Part shown: positions 7,129 to 16,363 of the stretch, piece by piece | Position numbering within the stretch: the stretch's first letter is position 1 | Layout of the letters: every line of letters starts with the position of its first letter | Origin: Lysobacteraceae bacterium PS02340 | Lineage (GTDB): Bacteria; Pseudomonadota; Gammaproteobacteria; Xanthomonadales; Xanthomonadaceae | Direction: 5' to 3' | DNA length: 64,000 bases | Assembly (NCBI GenBank): GCA_029959605.1 | Contig: JASCOC010000002.1 | Coordinates: forward strand, 124,001 to 188,000 | Made by a program: the position numbers and the translations under genes | The notes under the pieces: generated by a model | Told to the model about the DNA's origin: nothing | Seen by the model: the letters and a program-made list of their open reading frames with translations, nothing else | Database searches by the model: none

Positions 7129-8952
7129 ATGCGCCTGCCGATCCGTTCCGCGTCTCTCGCACTCGCGCTCGCCGGCGCCTGCCTGCTCACCGCATGCGCG
7201 CCCGTGCACCGCGGCGAATCGGCTGACGCGCGCGCCAGCGTCGAATCGCCGACGCAGGCCTCGCTCTTCTTCGAGCGCTTCACGGACGAATGGATGCGAC
7301 GCCAGCCGTCGGCCTCGACCGCGAGTCGCTACTTCGGCGACGCCGAGCAGGCGCGCATGGACCGCGAACTCACGCCGCAGACGCAGGCATTCCGCGCGGA
7401 GACGATCGCACTCGCCCAGCGCGGCCTGACCGAACTGTCCGCGCTCGACCGTGCATCGATGGGCGACACCGACCGCGTGTCCGCCGAACTGATGGACTGG
7501 CAGCTGCGCAGTCTCGTCGAAGGTGACCGCTTTGACGACTACGGCTTTCCGCTGCAGCAGTTCAGCGGCGCCAACGTCAATCTGCCGAACCTGATGACGG
7601 TCGTGCATCCGCTGCGCACTGCCGCGGACGCCGACAGCTATCTCGCGCGGCTGTCGCAGTTCGAAGCGCGCATGGACGAATCCACCGCGCGTGCATCCGA
7701 ACTCGCCGCGCGCGATGTGCTGCCGCCGCGCTTCATCGTCGAAGCGACGATCGCGCAGATGCGCCGCTTCATCGCCGATGCGCCTGCGCGCAATCCGCTG
7801 GTGGCGACGTTCGACACGCGCCTGCAGACCGTGGAGGCCGTCGATGCGTCCGCGCGTGCGGCGCTCGTCGACAAGGCGACGCAGCTGGTCGAAAGCGGGG
7901 TCTATCCCGCGTGGTCGCGTGCGATCACCGAGCTCGAACGCCAGCTGCCGCGCACGACCGACGATGCCGGCCTGTGGCGCTTTCCCGACGGCGCGGAGGC
8001 CTACGCGTTCCAGCTGCGGCGGTTCACGTCGACCGCGCTGAGCGCCGAGGAGATCCACGCGATCGGCCTGCGCGAAGTCGCGCGTATCGAAGCCGAGATG
8101 GACACCATCCTGCGTTCGATCGGCCGCAGCGAAGGCAGCGTGGAAGCGCGGCTCAAGCAACTGCGCGTCGATCTCGCCTACCCGGACGACGATGCCGGGC
8201 GCGCCGCGATCATGGCCGACATCGACACGATGATGCGCGACGCCGAGCGTCGCAGCGATGCACTGTTCGACATCCGTCCGCGCTCGGCGGTGATCGCCCA
8301 GCCCTATCCCGAATACCGCTGGGACAGCGCCGCGGCGAGCTACACCGCGCCACCGCTCGACGGCTCGCGTCCGGGCGTCTACCAGATGCCGCTGCGCAAG
8401 GACCGCCTGACCCGCTTCGGCCTGCGCACGCTGGTCTACCACGAGACCGTGCCCGGCCATCATTTCCAGGTCGCGCTGTCGGTCGAGAACGCCGCGCTGC
8501 CGAAGTTCCGCCAGACCCGCGCGCTCGGCGGCATCTCCGCCTTCAGCGAAGGCTGGGCGCTGTACGCCGAACGTCTCGCCGCCGAGGAAGGCTGGTACGA
8601 GGGGGATCCCGAAGGCCGCCTCGGCCAGCTCGACGCCGAACTGTTCCGCGCGCGTCGCCTGGTCGCCGACACCGGCCTGCACGCGATGCGCTGGACGCGC
8701 CAGCAGACGATCGACTACGGCATCCCCGCCTCCGAGGTGGACCGTTACGTGGTCATGCCGGGACAGGCCACGTCGTACATGATCGGCCAGCTCGAAATCG
8801 TGCGTCTGCGCGACAAGGCCCGCGATGCACTCGGCTACCGCTTCGACCCGCGGGCCTTCCACGACCGCGTGCTGCTGACCGGCGTGGTGCCGCTGGAACT
8901 GCTGGAACGCGAAGTGGATGCCTTCATTGCAGACGCCGCCAGCGCCAGCTAG
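7129..8952 (+). CDS. DUF885 lipoprotein, putative metallopeptidase
   Basis: A 607-residue DUF885 protein. The signal peptide ends in the lipobox LLTAC, with the lipidated cysteine at residue 23, so it should be anchored in the envelope. The zinc-type motif [10 protein letters not shown] (H438, E439) and downstream [15 protein letters not shown], with a helical all-alpha composition, match this M3/M32-like family. [11 protein letters not shown] near the C-terminus is also conserved in it. It probably hydrolyses peptides in the periplasm, but activity is not established for most members. Translation may be restrained by the hairpin at 7072-7121. Confidence 0.85.
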   Translation: MRLPIRSASLALALAGACLLTACAPVHRGESADARASVESPTQASLFFERFTDEWMRRQPSASTASRYFGDAEQARMDRELTPQTQAFRAETIALAQRGLTELSALDRASMGDTDRVSAELMDWQLRSLVEGDRFDDYGFPLQQFSGANVNLPNLMTVVHPLRTAADADSYLARLSQFEARMDESTARASELAARDVLPPRFIVEATIAQMRRFIADAPARNPLVATFDTRLQTVEAVDASARAALVDKATQLVESGVYPAWSRAITELERQLPRTTDDAGLWRFPDGAEAYAFQLRRFTSTALSAEEIHAIGLREVARIEAEMDTILRSIGRSEGSVEARLKQLRVDLAYPDDDAGRAAIMADIDTMMRDAERRSDALFDIRPRSAVIAQPYPEYRWDSAAASYTAPPLDGSRPGVYQMPLRKDRLTRFGLRTLVYHETVPGHHFQVALSVENAALPKFRQTRALGGISAFSEGWALYAERLAAEEGWYEGDPEGRLGQLDAELFRARRLVADTGLHAMRWTRQQTIDYGIPASEVDRYVVMPGQATSYMIGQLEIVRLRDKARDALGYRFDPRAFHDRVLLTGVVPLELLEREVDAFIADAASAS

Positions 8953-8993
8953 GCGGCGCCGGGCCACAGACGCGAATCATCGGAGTCCACAGC

Positions 8994-9407
8994 ATGAGCA
9001 CACCACGCGCCCGACTCACGGCCCGCACCGACGGCGCCGATTTCCATGTCGTGTTGGATGACGGCGCCGGCCACCAGTGGGCGGCCGACGAACCTGCATC
9101 GCTCGGTGGCGGCGACAGCGGCCCGACGCCCGACCAGCTGCTGCTGTCGGCGCTCGGTGCGTGTACGGCGATCACGCTGCGCATGTACGCCGCGCGCAAG
9201 CAGTGGCCGCTGGAAGGTGTCGATGTCGAACTGGCGCTCGATCCGGACGGCAAGCCGGCCACCGGCACCGCCATCGCGCGGCACATCACCCTGCGCGGCC
9301 CGCTCGATGCGGAACAGCGCGAGCGCCTGCTGCAGGTCGCTGATGCGTGCCCGGTGCACAAGCTGCTGACCGGCGAAGTGCGGATCGCGAGCGCGCTGAC
9401 CGGTTGA
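8994..9407 (+). CDS. OsmC family protein
   Basis: A 137-residue OsmC/Ohr-fold protein. It has the [23 protein letters not shown] segment with the first redox cysteine and, near the end, a second one in DACPVHKLL. Spacing and the VHKLL context fit the YhfA/OsmC-like branch rather than Ohr. Such proteins reduce organic hydroperoxides or act as thiol-dependent small enzymes. GGAG lies upstream of the ATG. It follows the DUF885 gene by 41 bases and may be co-transcribed; the strong hairpin at 9452 ends the unit. Confidence 0.85.
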   Translation: MSTPRARLTARTDGADFHVVLDDGAGHQWAADEPASLGGGDSGPTPDQLLLSALGACTAITLRMYAARKQWPLEGVDVELALDPDGKPATGTAIARHITLRGPLDAEQRERLLQVADACPVHKLLTGEVRIASALTG

Positions 9408-9451
9408 ATCGGCAGGACGTCGGTCCAGATACCGGCGAATTCCCCAACAGA

Positions 9452-9477
9452 AAAGGGCCGGGAAATCCCGGCCCTTT
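9452..9477. terminator. bidirectional intrinsic terminator
   Basis: An 11-bp stem AAAGGGCCGGG / CCCGGCCCTTT with the loop AAAT lies between the convergent osmC-like and M13 peptidase genes. The A-rich and T-rich flanks give a U tract in either direction. Confidence 0.85.
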
Positions 9478-9500
9478 CTTCGATCAGCAATCCGCGTGGA

Positions 9501-11630
9501 TCACCAGATGCGGACGCGATCTTCCGGAGCGATCCACAGCGCGTCCTGCGCGGTGATGTCGAACGCGTCGTACCAGGCATCGACGTTGCGCAGCGGGGCG
9601 AACGCACGGATGTGCCCCGGCGAATGCGTGCCGTTGACGAGCTGCTGACGCAGGGCGTCGTCGCGCCACAAAGTGCGCCACACCTGCGCCCAGCCCATGA
9701 AGAGACGCTGCTCGCCGCTGAAGCCGTCGAGCTCCGGCGCGGGCTTGCCGTCGAGCGAACGGCGGTAGGCCTCGAGCGCGATCGTGATGCCGCCGAGGTC
9801 GCCGATGTTCTCGCCCATCGCGACCTTGCCGTTGATGTGCATGCCCGGCAGCTGCGGGAACTCGTAGGCCTCGTACTGGGCGCCGAGCTTGGCGGCCTGG
9901 GCCTCGAACTTCGCCGCGTCCTCGGCCGTCCACCAGTCGCGCAGCACGCCTTCGCCGTCGGACTTGCGGCCCTGGTCGTCGAAGCCGTGGATGATCTCGT
10001 GGCCGATCACGCCACCGATGGCGCCGTAGTTGACCGCCGGATCGGCGTCTGGATCGAAGAACGGCGGCTGCAGGATCGCGGCCGGGAACACGATCTCGTT
10101 CTTGACCGAGTTGTAGTAGGCGTTGACGGTCTGCGGGGTCATGCCCCACTCGCCCTTGTCGACCTGCTGGCCGAGACGGTTGCGGCGGTAGTCCCACTCG
10201 AACGCCATGGAGCGTTCTGCATTGCCGAACACGTCGCCGCGTGCGACCTGCAGGCCGCTGTAGTCGCGCCAGGTGTCCGGGTGACCGATCTTCAGACCGA
10301 AGCCTTCGAGCTTCTTGCGCGCCTCGGCCTTGGTCTCGGCGCCCATCCAGTCGAGCTGGTCGAGACGCGCGCCCATCGCCACCTTCACGTTGGCGACCAG
10401 CTCGTCCATCTTGGCCTTGGAATCCGCCGGGAAATACAGCTGCACGTAGTCGCGGCCGATCGCCTCGCCCATCGTGTTCTCGGCGAAGGACACGCCGCGC
10501 TTCCAGCGCTCCTGCTCCTCGGGCTGGCCCGACAGGAACTTGTTGCGGAACTCGAAGCGGGCATCGGAGAACGCCTTCGACAGCAGCGGCGAGGCGCTGT
10601 CGATGGTGCCGAACGCCTGCCAGGCCTGCAGCGTGGCGATGTCGGTCTCACCGAAGATCGCCGCGAGCTTCGGAATCGCGGTGCTCTGGCGCACGACGGC
10701 GCGCGGCGCCTGAGGCACACCGGCGGCGGCGAAGTACGTGGCCCACGGGAAGCCCGGCGCGGTGGTCTCGAACGCGGACAGCTCGACCGGGTTGTAGGTC
10801 TTGTCGCGGTCGCGGCTCTCGGCGCGGGTCCAGTGCGCTTCGGCGATCTTGGTCTCCAGCGCGAGGATGGCTTCGGCGTTCTGCTGCGGGTTGTCCCAGC
10901 CGCCGAGCTCGAGCATCTGCGCGATGTAGGCCTGGTAGCGCTCGCGCTGCGGCGCGAAGTTCTCGCGCAGGTACATCTCGCGATCGCCCAGGCCGAGGCC
11001 CGACTGACTCATGTACAGCGTGTAGCGATCGGGATCGCGCTGGTCGTCGGACACGCCCAGACCGAAGAAGCTGCGGCCGAAGTCGCCCTGGCTCTCGCCC
11101 ATCAGGGTCGCGAGCGCCTCACGGCTGTCGGCAGCGCGGATCGCGGCCAGCTTCGGTGCGAGCGGCTTGGCGCCGAGCGCCTCGATGGCGGCCTCGTCCA
11201 TGAAACCTGCGTACAGCGCGGCGACCTTGGCCTGATCGCCATCGGTGGCCGGATCGCCGGCCGGATAGCCTTCGACCAGCTGGCGCACGCGTGCTTCGGA
11301 CAGGTCACGCAGCACGAGGAACGCGCCATAGCTCGACTTGTCGGACGGGATCTCGGTGTTCTTGGCCCAGTTGCCGCTGACGTAGCGGAAGAAGTCCTCG
11401 CCCGGACGCACCGTGGTGTCCATGCCGGCGGTGTCGATGCCCCAGGTGCCCATGCGCTTGGCGGCGACGGTCGCTTCGGCGCTGCCGCCGGCGGAGGTGT
11501 CGGCCTGGAACAGCGACTGCAGCTGGCACAGGTCTTCGAGGCAGGCGTGCTCGTGGTCGTGGGCGATGGCGGACGAGGCCGCCATCGTCAGCGCGACGGC
11601 CGTGGCCGCGGACAGCAGGGTCTTCTTCAA
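9501..11630 (-). CDS. M13 family metallopeptidase (neprilysin-like endopeptidase)
   Basis: A 709-residue exported M13 peptidase. I chose a TTG start at 11630, with GGAG upstream, because it gives a clean signal peptide (KKTLLSAATAVALTMAASSAIA); the ATG 35 codons earlier prefixes arginine-rich sequence. The mature N-terminus HDHEHACLEDLC is followed by the family's RPGEDFFRYVSGNWAKNTEIP. The zinc site is HEIIHGFDDQGR (H544-H548), with GENIGDLGG supplying the third ligand and HSPGHIRAFAPLRNVDAWYDAF near the end. The C-terminus is VRIW. It should be periplasmic and cleave peptides. Upstream is the mutarotase gene, 180 bases away on the same strand. Confidence 0.9.
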   Translation of the reverse strand: MKKTLLSAATAVALTMAASSAIAHDHEHACLEDLCQLQSLFQADTSAGGSAEATVAAKRMGTWGIDTAGMDTTVRPGEDFFRYVSGNWAKNTEIPSDKSSYGAFLVLRDLSEARVRQLVEGYPAGDPATDGDQAKVAALYAGFMDEAAIEALGAKPLAPKLAAIRAADSREALATLMGESQGDFGRSFFGLGVSDDQRDPDRYTLYMSQSGLGLGDREMYLRENFAPQRERYQAYIAQMLELGGWDNPQQNAEAILALETKIAEAHWTRAESRDRDKTYNPVELSAFETTAPGFPWATYFAAAGVPQAPRAVVRQSTAIPKLAAIFGETDIATLQAWQAFGTIDSASPLLSKAFSDARFEFRNKFLSGQPEEQERWKRGVSFAENTMGEAIGRDYVQLYFPADSKAKMDELVANVKVAMGARLDQLDWMGAETKAEARKKLEGFGLKIGHPDTWRDYSGLQVARGDVFGNAERSMAFEWDYRRNRLGQQVDKGEWGMTPQTVNAYYNSVKNEIVFPAAILQPPFFDPDADPAVNYGAIGGVIGHEIIHGFDDQGRKSDGEGVLRDWWTAEDAAKFEAQAAKLGAQYEAYEFPQLPGMHINGKVAMGENIGDLGGITIALEAYRRSLDGKPAPELDGFSGEQRLFMGWAQVWRTLWRDDALRQQLVNGTHSPGHIRAFAPLRNVDAWYDAFDITAQDALWIAPEDRVRIW

Positions 11631-11810
11631 GGTCGATCTCCGGGAATTCGTTCGGGTCCGGTCGCGCGGTTGCACGCGAAACCGGTCGCCCAGCATACCG
11701 GCCCGGGCGTGCACGCCGTCCTGATCCGGACCCAACGAATGGCACTCGCGGCGCGGGAAATCGCGGAAAGAACGCGCGAATTCCGGACGCCGAGGCTAAT
11801 GACCGGTGAC

Positions 11811-12878
11811 TCAGTCGCGCGGCAGCACGCGGACACGCTGCGTCAGGATGTGCGTCTGACCGGGTGCGAGACGGACGATGTCAGGCCCCGCATTCGCGGC
11901 TTCCAGACACAGGAAACCGCGCCAGGCACCATCGTTCATGTCGCTGCTGCGTTCCGCAGCCGCTTCGCCCGGATTCCAGACGACGAGCGCGCGGCTGCCG
12001 GACGTCACGAGTTCGATGCGACGGTCGAGACCGGGATCGTCGAGCAGATAGCGCCCGCCGGCATCGGCGTAGATGTAGTCGCTGCGACCCGGATCGCGCG
12101 CGTCGTCCAGCACCCAGTCGCCGGTCTGCGCATGCGCGGCATAGCCGTCGTTCTTGTCGAGGAAACGCAGCCCGTCGAGACCTTCGACGCGCACGTCGGC
12201 GACATCGGACACCCGGAAGTAGCTGTGCAGGGCCTGGGTGAACGCAACGGGCGCATCACCGGTGTTCGTGGTCTCGAGCGTCTGCTCGAGCGTCGTGCCG
12301 ATGCGCAGATGCATGCGCAACGCCAGACCGAGATCCGCGTACGGCGGCGGTGCGAGCGTCAGCGACACGCTGCCGTCTGCGTCGCGCACGGCCTCGAAGA
12401 GCTGCCAGCGCACGGTCCGCACGAAGCCGTGCGACGGCACATCGTTGCTCTGGCCCTGACGCCCGAAGAACGGCCACACCACCGGCACGCCACCGCGGAT
12501 CGCAGCCGGCGCATCGGCCAGGCGCGGCGACAGCCACAGCAGGTCCTCGCCACCGGTCGGCACATACGACAGCAGATGCCCGCCATGCAATGCGATCGCC
12601 GCACGCGCGTCGGCGGTTTCGACCAGCACCGCCGGATAGCCGGCGAACGTGCCGATCCGCACGCCATCCACGTCCGGCGCAGCAGTCGCTGCAACCGGCG
12701 CGCCGGCAGCGGTGACCTCGTCCGCGTAGCGCGCGGGCGTGGTGAAACGGTTTTCGGTGAGGGCTGCGGATTCGGTCATGGCATCGGTTTTCGGAAGCGT
12801 GGTGTTCGGGCGGCCCGCCGCGCAGCCGGCGAGCGCAGCGATCAGGCAGGGCAGCAGTAGGCGGACGGCACGGTGCAT
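11811..12878 (-). CDS. D-hexose-6-phosphate mutarotase homologue with lipoprotein signal
   Basis: A 355-residue YeaD/aldose-1-epimerase-like protein. The catalytic surroundings are present: HGGHLLSYVP, RGGVPVVWPFFG, PSHGFVRTVRW, QALHSYFRV, VEGLDGLRFLDK and a C-terminal CLEAANAG. Unlike cytoplasmic family members it carries a 19-residue leader with the lipobox ALAGC, predicting lipidation. A second ATG at 12779 would give a leaderless cytosolic protein of about 322 residues; neither start has a strong Shine-Dalgarno, so the lipoprotein reading rests on the leader's quality. The enzyme class interconverts anomers of hexose-6-phosphates; an envelope form might act on free sugars. Confidence 0.8.
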   Translation of the reverse strand: MHRAVRLLLPCLIAALAGCAAGRPNTTLPKTDAMTESAALTENRFTTPARYADEVTAAGAPVAATAAPDVDGVRIGTFAGYPAVLVETADARAAIALHGGHLLSYVPTGGEDLLWLSPRLADAPAAIRGGVPVVWPFFGRQGQSNDVPSHGFVRTVRWQLFEAVRDADGSVSLTLAPPPYADLGLALRMHLRIGTTLEQTLETTNTGDAPVAFTQALHSYFRVSDVADVRVEGLDGLRFLDKNDGYAAHAQTGDWVLDDARDPGRSDYIYADAGGRYLLDDPGLDRRIELVTSGSRALVVWNPGEAAAERSSDMNDGAWRGFLCLEAANAGPDIVRLAPGQTHILTQRVRVLPRD

Positions 12879-12997
12879 GGCAGGGCTCGTGGGAAACCGG
12901 CGCAGGGTAACGCACGACGCGCGGTGGCCAGCGCGGGTCTTCCGCCCTGCCCGCCCTCGCGGACGATGCGCCGAAGTCCGCCGTGCAGTCCGTAGCG

Positions 12998-13912
12998 TCA
13001 CTCGCCCGAGGCCCAGGGCGCCTGCGCGAGCTTGCGGGCGAGATGGTCGACCAGTGCCTGCACCCGAGCCGGTCGACTACGGCCGGGTGGCATGACCACG
13101 TGCACCGCGATCTCCGGCGGCTGCCAGCCGGGCAATGCGACTTCGAGCGCGCCGCGGCGCAGCTCGCGCCAGACCAGAAACTCCGGCTGCAGGGCGAGCC
13201 CGGCGCCGGCCAGCAGCGCGGGCGTCAGGGCTTCGGCATTGTTCGCGCGCAGCACCGAGGGCACGCCGACGGAGTAGTCGCCATGCCGCGCGTGGTGAAA
13301 ACGCCACGCGGCGCCCGAGCGCGCATAGGCGTAGGTCAGGCCGCGATGCGTGCCCAGATCGCGCGGATGCTTCGGGCGACCGACGCGTTCGAAGTACGTC
13401 GGCGCGCCGACCAGCAGGATGCGCACGCTGCACAGCCGGCGCGCGACGAGGCTGGAGTCCTCCAGCGTGCCGATGCGCAGCGCGAGATCGAAGCCGCCGC
13501 CGACGATGTCGACGGTCTCGTCGCTGAGCGCGAGTTCGAGCGTGACGTTCGGAAACTTCGTCATGAAGGCCGGCAGCAGCGGCGCGACGTGGGCGACACC
13601 GAACGACATCGGCGCGGCCATGCGCACGTGTCCGCGCGGGCTGACCGCCTGCGCGGTCACGGACGCCTCGACCGCTTCGCCTTCCGCCAGCAGGCGGCTC
13701 GCCCGCTCGACGGCGTCCTCGCCTGCCGCGGTCAAGGTCATCCGGCGCGAGGTGCGATGCAGCAGCGGCGTACCGATGCGTACCTCGAGCCGTGCGATGG
13801 CTTTCGACACCGTCGGCTGGGTGATGCCCAGCGCTTCGGCGGTCGCGGCGAACGAGCCGAGTTCCGCGACACGCGCGAAGATGGCCCAGGCTTCGAGATC
13901 GGGAAGCTTCAT
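12998..13912 (-). CDS. LysR-family transcriptional regulator
   Basis: A 304-residue LysR regulator. The winged helix-turn-helix is at residues 1-60 (FARVAELGSFAATAEALGITQPTVSKAIARLE), the linker helix follows, and a periplasmic-binding-like effector domain fills residues 90-295. It belongs to the broad CrgA/YafC-like group often paired with pirin or oxidoreductase genes. The ATG at 13912 is the first codon of the conserved domain. It is divergent from the pirin gene, with 100 bases between starts. A palindrome lies ten bases before its own start, which suggests autoregulation and control of pirin. Confidence 0.9.
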   Translation of the reverse strand: MKLPDLEAWAIFARVAELGSFAATAEALGITQPTVSKAIARLEVRIGTPLLHRTSRRMTLTAAGEDAVERASRLLAEGEAVEASVTAQAVSPRGHVRMAAPMSFGVAHVAPLLPAFMTKFPNVTLELALSDETVDIVGGGFDLALRIGTLEDSSLVARRLCSVRILLVGAPTYFERVGRPKHPRDLGTHRGLTYAYARSGAAWRFHHARHGDYSVGVPSVLRANNAEALTPALLAGAGLALQPEFLVWRELRRGALEVALPGWQPPEIAVHVVMPPGRSRPARVQALVDHLARKLAQAPWASGE

Positions 13913-13921
13913 GGCGTCATA

Positions 13922-13944
13922 AATGGAATGGATGGTGTTCCATT
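13922..13944. promoter_or_regulatory. candidate LysR operator (AATGGAA-N9-TTCCATT)
   Basis: A perfect interrupted dyad of seven bases on each side, spaced by nine bases, lies between the divergent LysR and pirin genes, next to the LysR start. LysR proteins bind such interrupted dyads, though the classical T-N11-A core is not exact here. It is the only clear symmetry in this divergent region. Confidence 0.55.
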
Positions 13945-14012
13945 CTTTCCGTTCCCCGCATGGCGCGCAAGGCGTAACGTGGCGCCATTCCCGACATCCA
14001 CTGGAGAACGAC

Positions 14013-14714
14013 ATGATCGAACGCCGCCCCTTCGACACCCTCGGCGCCGCCAACCACGGCTGGCTGGACGCGCACCACCACTTCTCGTTCGCCAGCTATC
14101 ACGAGCCGGCGCGCATGGGCTGGGGCGCGTTGCGGGTCTGGAACGACGATCTGATCGCACCGCGTACCGGCTTTCCGCCGCATTCGCATTCCGACATGGA
14201 GATCATCACCTACGTCCGCGAAGGTGCGATCAGCCACAAGGACAATCTCGGCAACGCTGGCCGGACCACCGCTGGCGACGTGCAGGTGATGAGCGCGGGC
14301 ACCGGCATCCAGCATGCCGAATACAACATGGAAAGCGAGCAGACCCGGATCTTCCAGATCTGGATCATTCCCGATGCGCCCGGTGGCGCGCCGGCCTGGG
14401 GCACCAAGCCGTTCCCGAAGGACGGGCGCAGCGGTGATTTCATCGCGCTCGCCAGCGGTTTCGAGGGCGACGACGATGCGCTGCCGATCCGCGCCGCGGC
14501 CCGCGTACTCGGTGCCACGCTCAAGGCCGGCGACACCGCCGAGTACGCGTTCGCCGATGGGCGTCTCGGCTATCTGGTGCCGGCCTCGGGCGCAGTCGAG
14601 ATCAACGGCACACGCATCGATGCACGCGATGGCGCAGCGATCCGCGACGAAACGGTGATCCGTGTCACCGCGCTGGAAGACGCGGAGCTGGTGCTGGTCG
14701 ATACCGCGCGGTAA
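14013..14714 (+). CDS. pirin family protein
   Basis: A 233-residue bicupin of the pirin/YhhW type. The N-terminal cupin carries the metal-binding FPPHSHSDMEIITYV and GTGIQHAEYN; WIIPD and the C-terminal cupin (LGYLVPASGAVEINGTRI) complete the fold. YhhW-like pirins have quercetinase activity, and others act as redox-sensitive cofactors; which applies here cannot be read. GGAGAACGAC precedes the ATG. It is transcribed divergently from the LysR gene, a pairing commonly seen in this bacterial group, so its expression is probably LysR controlled. Confidence 0.9.
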   Translation: MIERRPFDTLGAANHGWLDAHHHFSFASYHEPARMGWGALRVWNDDLIAPRTGFPPHSHSDMEIITYVREGAISHKDNLGNAGRTTAGDVQVMSAGTGIQHAEYNMESEQTRIFQIWIIPDAPGGAPAWGTKPFPKDGRSGDFIALASGFEGDDDALPIRAAARVLGATLKAGDTAEYAFADGRLGYLVPASGAVEINGTRIDARDGAAIRDETVIRVTALEDAELVLVDTAR

Positions 14715-14758
14715 TCGCCTCCAACGGGCTTCATCGCATTGCGTTGGAGCCGCTCTGC

Positions 14759-14801
14759 ACAGACCCGCCGATGCTGCACGCGCAGCATCGGCGGTGTCTG
14801 T
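14759..14801 (+). terminator. long hairpin after pirin gene
   Basis: An 18-bp stem with one bulged base (14759-14777 against 14782-14801) and a tight four-base ACGC loop. A smaller dyad, CTCCAACG / CGTTGGAG (14719-14726 and 14742-14749), lies just before it. Together they probably end pirin transcription; no T run is present. Confidence 0.55.
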
Positions 14802-14877
14802 ATGCGCGTCGATTCACAGGATCCGAACGCAATTCCGTGACCTCTTGCCCCGAACCGCACATCGGCGCACGAGATTT

Positions 14878-14893
14878 TTGACAGCGTTGTCAA
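14878..14893. promoter_or_regulatory. LacI-type operator upstream of GH16 gene
   Basis: TTGACAGCGTTGTCAA is a near-perfect 16-base palindrome (one base pair off symmetry) with a central CG, the form typical of LacI/GalR-family operators and of carbohydrate-utilisation regulons. It lies about 70 bases upstream of the GH16 start. No LacI gene is in the window, so the regulator must be elsewhere. Confidence 0.6.
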
Positions 14894-14961
14894 CCGGCGG
14901 CAGCGTCGATGCCGGTCCAGCGCAGGGGGTGGGCCCAAACACCATCACGCAAGGAGCCCAC

Positions 14962-16323
14962 ATGGATCGCACATCCTGCATCGCCCTTCCCCTCGCCGCA
15001 TGCGTCGGCCTCGCCGCGCTCGCCCTGCCCGCCGTCGTGCAGGCACAGACGCCGGTCTGGGAAGAGAACTTCAACGGCACTTCGATCGACGGCAACACCT
15101 GGACATTCGACGTCGGCACCGGTTGTCAGATCGGCATCTGCGGCTGGGGCAACAACGAGCTGCAGTACTACACCAGCCGCCCGGAGAACGCGCGCGTCGA
15201 GAACGGCAATCTCGTCATCGAAGCGCGCCGCGAGGCTTTCGAGGGCAGCCCCTTCACGTCCGCGCGCCTGAAGACAGAAGGCCGCGTGCACTTCAAGTAC
15301 GGCACGCTCGAAGCGCGCATCAAGACGCCCGAAGCCGGCAACGGCATCTGGCCGGCGTACTGGATGCTCGGCGCGATCGGCGTGTGGCCCGACCGCGGCG
15401 AGATCGACATCATGGAGATCGGTCACGTCGACGGCATCGCGGCCGGCATGGCCAACCGCCGCGTCGGTGGCGCCGTGCACTGGAACTACGGCGGCGGCCA
15501 CGCCAGCCATGGCGATTTCGCGGACTTCCCGAGCAACCTGCACGATGACTACCGTACCTACCGGATGACCTGGGATCCCGACTTCATCCGCGTCACCGTC
15601 GACGGGCTGCAGTACTTCGAGATGGCGATCTCCGACATCGAGGGCGCCTCGCTGCACGAGTTCCATGCGCCGCATTTCTTGCTGCTCAATCTCGCGGTCG
15701 GCGGCAGCTACACCGGCATTTCCGATCCGAACGGCGTCACCGCGCCGCTGCCCGGGCGGATGCTCGTCGACTGGATCCGTCTGTACCAGGACCATCCCGA
15801 CAGCGAACTGCAGATCGGCGGTGACAGCGCGGTACCGGCCGGTCGCTTCGGGGTCTACTCCGAACAGGGCGGCCTGGCTGGCGCGCTGGATTTCGGCAGC
15901 GACGCGGATCTGTTCGTCTGGAACAATCTCGCGCCGATCAGCGCCTCGCCATTCGAAGGCAGCGAGGCGATGGCGTTCCGTGCGAGCGCGGGACAATGGT
16001 TCGGTCTCGGCATCCTCACCGACTACCGCAACATGAGCGCCTATGCCGGCGGCGCGTTGAAGTTCCACATGCGCACGACCACGCCGTCGACGTTCAAGAT
16101 CGGCATCAACACCTCGTTCGGTGACAGCTGGGTCGACTTCACCGCAAACGGGCCGAACTACGGGCTGGTGCGCGACGGCAACTGGCACCAGGTGACCATT
16201 CCCTTCAGCGCCTTCTACGATCTCGACCTGCACGCGGTGAAACAGATGTTCATGGTCGTCGCCGATCCGCCGGCGCAGGACGTCGAACTGGTCATCGACA
16301 ACGTCTACTACCAGAGTCCGTGA
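14962..16323 (+). CDS. secreted GH16 glucanase (laminarinase-like) with C-terminal jelly-roll domain
   Basis: A 453-residue exported glycoside hydrolase. The signal peptide ends near VVQAQ (residue 29). Residues 30-290 form a GH16 domain with the catalytic ExDxxE motif GEIDIMEIGH (E147, D149, E152) and the substrate-cleft tryptophans in GNGIWPAYWMLG. This form of the motif is that of beta-1,3-glucanases and related bacterial GH16 enzymes. Residues about 300-453 form a beta-rich domain resembling galactose-binding or ExoP-type carbohydrate-binding modules (FHMRTTTPSTFKIGI, DNVYY). AGGAG precedes the ATG. The LacI-type palindrome upstream suggests induction by an oligosaccharide. It probably degrades fungal or plant beta-glucan outside the cell. 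Confidence 0.88.
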   Translation: MDRTSCIALPLAACVGLAALALPAVVQAQTPVWEENFNGTSIDGNTWTFDVGTGCQIGICGWGNNELQYYTSRPENARVENGNLVIEARREAFEGSPFTSARLKTEGRVHFKYGTLEARIKTPEAGNGIWPAYWMLGAIGVWPDRGEIDIMEIGHVDGIAAGMANRRVGGAVHWNYGGGHASHGDFADFPSNLHDDYRTYRMTWDPDFIRVTVDGLQYFEMAISDIEGASLHEFHAPHFLLLNLAVGGSYTGISDPNGVTAPLPGRMLVDWIRLYQDHPDSELQIGGDSAVPAGRFGVYSEQGGLAGALDFGSDADLFVWNNLAPISASPFEGSEAMAFRASAGQWFGLGILTDYRNMSAYAGGALKFHMRTTTPSTFKIGINTSFGDSWVDFTANGPNYGLVRDGNWHQVTIPFSAFYDLDLHAVKQMFMVVADPPAQDVELVIDNVYYQSP

Positions 16324-16327
16324 CCGC

Positions 16328-16360
16328 AGGGCCGGGCGCGACCCGCGCGCGCCCGGCCCT
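16328..16360. terminator. terminator between GH16 and glutaminase genes
   Basis: A 13-bp perfect stem (AGGGCCGGGCGCG / CGCGCCCGGCCCT) with a seven-base loop, followed by TCTTC, sits in the 40 bases between the two convergent genes. Confidence 0.8.
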
Positions 16361-16363
16361 TCT

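Noticed and set aside
9612-12860. A 1082-codon open frame on the plus strand through the M13 peptidase and mutarotase genes
   Set aside because: It runs antisense to two well-supported genes, and its composition (His, Arg, Gln, Val, Ala heavy) is that of a shadow frame.
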